This document shows positions 61,219-64,000 of a DNA stretch of 64,000 nt, one piece after another. Position numbers and translations under genes: made by a program. This DNA comes from Pseudomonas putida. Its GTDB lineage: Bacteria; Pseudomonadota; Gammaproteobacteria; Pseudomonadales; Pseudomonadaceae. Below the pieces are notes generated by a model, which was given only the letters and a program-made list of their open reading frames with translations, was not told the DNA's origin and searched no databases. The stretch lies in the NCBI RefSeq assembly GCF_009883635.2, contig NZ_CP026115.2, forward strand, positions 4,836,001-4,900,000, written 5' to 3'. Every line of letters starts with the position of its first letter. Positions within the stretch are counted from its first letter, which is position 1.

Positions 61219-62145
61219 TCATTCCGACGCCAGGCGCCCCTTGCCGTGTTTGTCCGTCTTGTACTGCATGGCCACGGCCGGTGCCGGTTTGGTCGCGCCG
61301 GTCTCCAGCCATTGACGCATGCGAGTGGCGTCGGCGAAGTGGGTGTACTTGCCGAAGGCGTCGAGGATCACCATGGCCACCGGGCGGTTGTCCATTTTGG
61401 TCAGCAGCACCAGGCAGTGGCCGGCATCGTTGGTGAAACCGGTCTTGGTAAGCGTGATGTCCCAGTTGCTCTTGTTCACCAGGTGGTCGGTGTTACGGAA
61501 GCCCAGGGTGTAGTTTGGCTTGCGGAAGGCCACGGTCTTTTCGCGGGTGGTCGACAGCTCGCTCAGCATCGGGTATTTGCGCGATGCCATCAGCAACTTG
61601 GCGAGGTCACGGGCGGTGGAGACGTTCTGCGTCGACAGGCCGGTCGGCTCGATGTAGCGGGTGTGCGCCATGCCCAGGCTGCGGGCCTTGGCGTTCATTG
61701 CCTTGATGAAGGCCGGGTAGCCGCCCGGATAATGGTTGGCCAGGGTGGTGGCGGCGCGGTTTTCCGATGACATCAGGGTGATCAGCAGGGTTTCCCGGCG
61801 ATTCAGCTCGCTCCCCAGGCGCACGCGCGAATACACGCCTTTCATGTCCGGGTTGTTGGCGATGGTCATGGTGAGCATCTCATCCATGGGCAGCTTGGCA
61901 TCCAGCACCACCATCGCCGTCATCAGCTTGGTCACCGACGCAATGGGCACCACACGGTCGGCGTGGCTCGAATACAGTTCCTGGTTGGTGTTCAGGTCGA
62001 TCAGCAGGGCGCTGCCAGACGCCAGGTGCAGCTTGGACGGGTCGCGTTGGACCTGGGCCGGGGGTTGTGCAGCAGCGGTCGACGGAAGGGTCGCAGTACC
62101 TGTGAGCAACAGCAGCAGGCTGAGGATGGACAGGGATGTTTTCAC
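61219..62145 (-). CDS. pbpG: PbpG: D-alanyl-D-alanine endopeptidase (low-mass PBP)
   Basis: A 308-residue peptidase of the PBP7/8 family with signal peptide (to about residue 26). The serine-protease triad motifs are Ser70-x-x-Lys73 in SVTK, SEN and KTG in [10 protein letters not shown]. It cuts DD-crosslinks in peptidoglycan. The GTG at 62145 is preferred; the GTG four codons earlier has no ribosome site. Confidence 0.9.
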   Translation of the reverse strand: MKTSLSILSLLLLLTGTATLPSTAAAQPPAQVQRDPSKLHLASGSALLIDLNTNQELYSSHADRVVPIASVTKLMTAMVVLDAKLPMDEMLTMTIANNPDMKGVYSRVRLGSELNRRETLLITLMSSENRAATTLANHYPGGYPAFIKAMNAKARSLGMAHTRYIEPTGLSTQNVSTARDLAKLLMASRKYPMLSELSTTREKTVAFRKPNYTLGFRNTDHLVNKSNWDITLTKTGFTNDAGHCLVLLTKMDNRPVAMVILDAFGKYTHFADATRMRQWLETGATKPAPAVAMQYKTDKHGKGRLASE

Positions 62146-62324
62146 GTTGAGGCTCACTAAAAGTTGGTATGTCGTTGGCTGTGCAAGGGTTTTCCCCCAA
62201 AAAACCGATGCATTCTGGAGTATGGCTGAACGCCTGTCGATTGCTCGTTGAGTCGACTGCCAGAAATGAAAAAACCTTCATGCTGTATCGGTTTTCCTGG
62301 CTCCGTTCGTCGGTTCGCGCAGGC

Positions 62325-62351
62325 AAAAAAAGACCCGCCAACGGGCGGGTC
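62325..62351 (-). terminator. Rho-independent terminator after the small 60-residue gene
   Basis: Minus-strand GACCCGCC-loop-GGCGGGTC followed by seven T, a strong classical terminator. It ends the transcript of the gene at 62388-62570. Confidence 0.95.
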
Positions 62352-62387
62352 AGAAGAGGCGTAGGGAGCAACGCACAACAAATTCGG

Positions 62388-62570
62388 TCAAGCGATCAGG
62401 CAACCGGCCTGCAGCTGTTCAGCCAGGGCCTGGGCCGAGGCCCGGGTCGCCAGCGGGCCGCTGACGGCCTCGCCATTGCTCACCAGGTACCAGCAGGCCA
62501 GCAGGCCTTGCTCGCGCAGGGCGACGGGGACGGCAGTGCCGACGACTGACATGATCTGAATAGTGGCCAT
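62388..62570 (-). CDS. Small protein of unknown function
   Basis: A 60-residue protein with a hydrophobic N-terminal half (MATIQIMSVVGTAVPVALREQGLLACWYLV) and an Ala/Gln-rich tail. The ribosome site AGGAGG four bases before the ATG and the strong terminator 37 bases after the stop make it a real, monocistronic gene. I recognise no family. Confidence 0.75.
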   Translation of the reverse strand: MATIQIMSVVGTAVPVALREQGLLACWYLVSNGEAVSGPLATRASAQALAEQLQAGCLIA

Positions 62571-62664
62571 GGGGACCTCCTGTGAAACATGGCCCTACAT
62601 TACGCATCAGCCGACAGGGTTTGAAATCAACACGCTCAATAGTGCTCATCAGTTTTATCAACGG

Positions 62665-63003
62665 TCACCAGCGTGGCGGGCCGTAATACACCGGTGGCGG
62701 GCCATAGTACGGGCGGTACGCCGGTGGTGGCGGAGCCGGTACGTAGTACGGCTGGTAATACACGGGCTGCGGCGGAGCCTGCACATAGACGGGCGCAGGC
62801 GCATAGTAGGCGGGCTGGCGCTCGACATAGACCGTGCGATCGCGGCCGCCATACACCGTCGCCCCGACCACGGCCCCGACAACGGCGGCACCGAGCAGTG
62901 GGCCTGGGCCATACCAGCCGCCACCTCCACCATGGGCAGAGGCTTGCCCGCTGATAGCCAGGGCACCGACCAGCAGGGCGATTCCGGGGAGATGACGGTT
63001 CAT
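62665..63003 (-). CDS. Exported Pro/Tyr-rich protein with glycine-zipper segment
   Basis: A 112-residue protein with signal peptide (cleavage near ASA, residue 24), then HGGGGGWYGPG, a short GAAVVGAVVGATV glycine-zipper stretch and a Pro/Tyr-rich tail of PxYY and YGPP repeats. Similar small proteins are seen in many pseudomonads without known role; envelope or surface location is inferred. GGAAG precedes the start at 63003. Confidence 0.78.
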   Translation of the reverse strand: MNRHLPGIALLVGALAISGQASAHGGGGGWYGPGPLLGAAVVGAVVGATVYGGRDRTVYVERQPAYYAPAPVYVQAPPQPVYYQPYYVPAPPPPAYRPYYGPPPVYYGPPRW

Positions 63004-63164
63004 GAGACTTCCTCGCAAGGTAACCCCACGCTTGGGGCCTCACTACTATGACTCCGGTCTCTGTCAGCCGAGCACAGGGAAACGGTAAAGGTTGTGTAAG
63101 GGGCGACCAGTGGTTGGGTCTGGTACGCTGAGTAAACGATTCAGCTATGAAAAAGGAGCAGGTT

Positions 63165-63998
63165 ATGGCGGCAACTCCCAGCAGAGACACCGTGCTGTGC
63201 ATTTCCCTGGCCGGGCGGCCCGGCACTTTCGGCGTGCGATTTCATAATCACCTCTACCAGCAGCTCGGGTTGGACTACTACTACAAGGCCATGACCACCG
63301 CCGACCTGCCGGCAGCCGTCGCCGGCATCCGCGCCCTGGGCATTCGCGGTTGTGGCGTGTCGATGCCGTACAAGGAAGCCTGCATGGCGCTGGTCGATGA
63401 AATCGACCCGTCGGCGGCGGCGATCGAGTCGGTCAATACCCTGGTCAACGATGCTGGCCATCTGAAGGCCTACAACACCGACTACCTGGCCGTACGGCAG
63501 CTGCTCGCGGAGCACCAGGTCGACCCTGCCACCGCGTTTGCCCTGCGCGGCAGTGGCGGCATGGCCAAGGCCGTGGCCAGCGCCCTGCGTGATGCCGGGT
63601 TTCGCGAAGGCATTATCGTCGCCCGCAACGAGCAGGCCGGGCGGCAGCTGGCGGATGTCTGCGGTTATCGCTGGGTGGCCGAGCTGGGCGACCTGTGCCC
63701 GCCGATGCTGGTGAACGTGACACCGATCGGCATGGCTGGCGGGCCGGAGGCCGATCAGCTGGCGTTCAGCGAGAACGCCATCGCGGCGGCCGAGCGGGTG
63801 TTCGACGTGGTGGCGATGCCGGCGCGCACGCCGTTGATCCAGCGGGCCGAGGCGTTGGGCAAGCCGGTGATCACCGGGCTGGAGGTGATCGCGCTGCAGG
63901 CCTTGGAGCAGTTTGTGCTTTACACCGGGGTACGGCCCAGTCGTGAACAGGTTGAAGCGGCGGTAGCCTATGCGCGCGCCGCTCCTGCAACGAAATGA
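63165..63998 (+). CDS. Shikimate 5-dehydrogenase paralogue
   Basis: A 277-residue protein of the AroE family. The catalytic Lys70 is in GCGVSMPYKEACM and Asp106 in AYNTDYLAV, both conserved. The NADP loop is GSGGMAKAVASAL rather than the usual GAGG. It reduces dehydroshikimate or a related hydroaromatic acid. It is not in an aro operon, so a paralogue with quinate- or shikimate-like side substrates is likely. AGGAG lies 7 bases before the ATG at 63165; the earlier ATG at 63147 has no site. Confidence 0.85.
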   Translation: MAATPSRDTVLCISLAGRPGTFGVRFHNHLYQQLGLDYYYKAMTTADLPAAVAGIRALGIRGCGVSMPYKEACMALVDEIDPSAAAIESVNTLVNDAGHLKAYNTDYLAVRQLLAEHQVDPATAFALRGSGGMAKAVASALRDAGFREGIIVARNEQAGRQLADVCGYRWVAELGDLCPPMLVNVTPIGMAGGPEADQLAFSENAIAAAERVFDVVAMPARTPLIQRAEALGKPVITGLEVIALQALEQFVLYTGVRPSREQVEAAVAYARAAPATK

Positions 63999-64000
63999 CC

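Overview
The window reads as chromosomal sequence of a Pseudomonas of the P. putida group. The evidence is high GC with few frame breaks, the pyoverdine biosynthesis and iron-release genes, the P. putida-type REP doublets (an arm containing GGAGCGGGCTTGTCCCGCGAAGAGGCC occurs at six places), and typical pseudomonad families such as DUF2946, LpxO, DUF1615 and a second sarcosine-oxidase-like locus. I see no rRNA, tRNA, transposase, phage or CRISPR array. About 75 protein genes fill the window and the gaps are small.

Layout. Positions 1-3.9 kb hold a DUF2946 fragment, an orphan ParA, a UvsE UV endonuclease, a lipoprotein, a GNAT enzyme and a small unknown. Positions 3.9-12.6 kb form a minus-strand region under two cobalamin riboswitches. 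One leads a TonB receptor followed by a DUF1624 membrane acyltransferase. The other leads a periplasmic binding protein, FecCD permease, ATPase, blue-copper pseudoazurin and OprD porin. Positions 12.6-25.6 kb are mixed metabolic and regulatory genes: GNAT, AhpD-like, LpxO, ThpR, AraC with an alcohol dehydrogenase, SotB, LysE, AraC, LysR with NfsB, a 249-bp palindrome, a cysteine desulfurase and a LysR. Positions 25.6-33.6 kb hold an acyl-CoA dehydrogenase, an orphan PAAR-LysM type VI effector with its membrane immunity partner, TerC, a PstS-OmpA hybrid, and tartrate dehydrogenase with its LysR.

Positions 33.7-39.5 kb encode a spermidine/putrescine-type ABC transporter next to a RibBX-type riboflavin enzyme and a DUF1330 protein. 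The two intergenic regions there share a GGTAT-centred palindromic sequence. Positions 39.6-42.4 kb hold a pirin, an esterase and a LysR. Positions 42.7-49.5 kb are one tightly overlapped operon, purU-folD-soxB-soxD-soxA-soxG, whose SoxD has lost the usual zinc-ligand pattern.

Positions 49.7-60.6 kb are the pyoverdine/iron section: an MbtH protein and type II thioesterase behind a PvdS-type promoter, an isochorismatase-like hydrolase, a DUF1615 lipoprotein that appears to start at CTG, the ferripyoverdine iron-release cluster fpvGHJKCDEF, and pvdA behind a perfect PvdS box. The rest holds a FlxA-like protein, PbpG, two small proteins and a shikimate dehydrogenase paralogue.

How the parts work together: pvdA, mbtH and the thioesterase serve pyoverdine synthesis, and fpvG-F reduce and strip iron from the returned siderophore in the periplasm. 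PurU and FolD can dispose of the one-carbon unit that the Sox-like oxidase transfers to tetrahydrofolate. The B12-controlled block is probably a corrinoid or metal-chelate uptake system, with unexplained porin and copper-protein partners.
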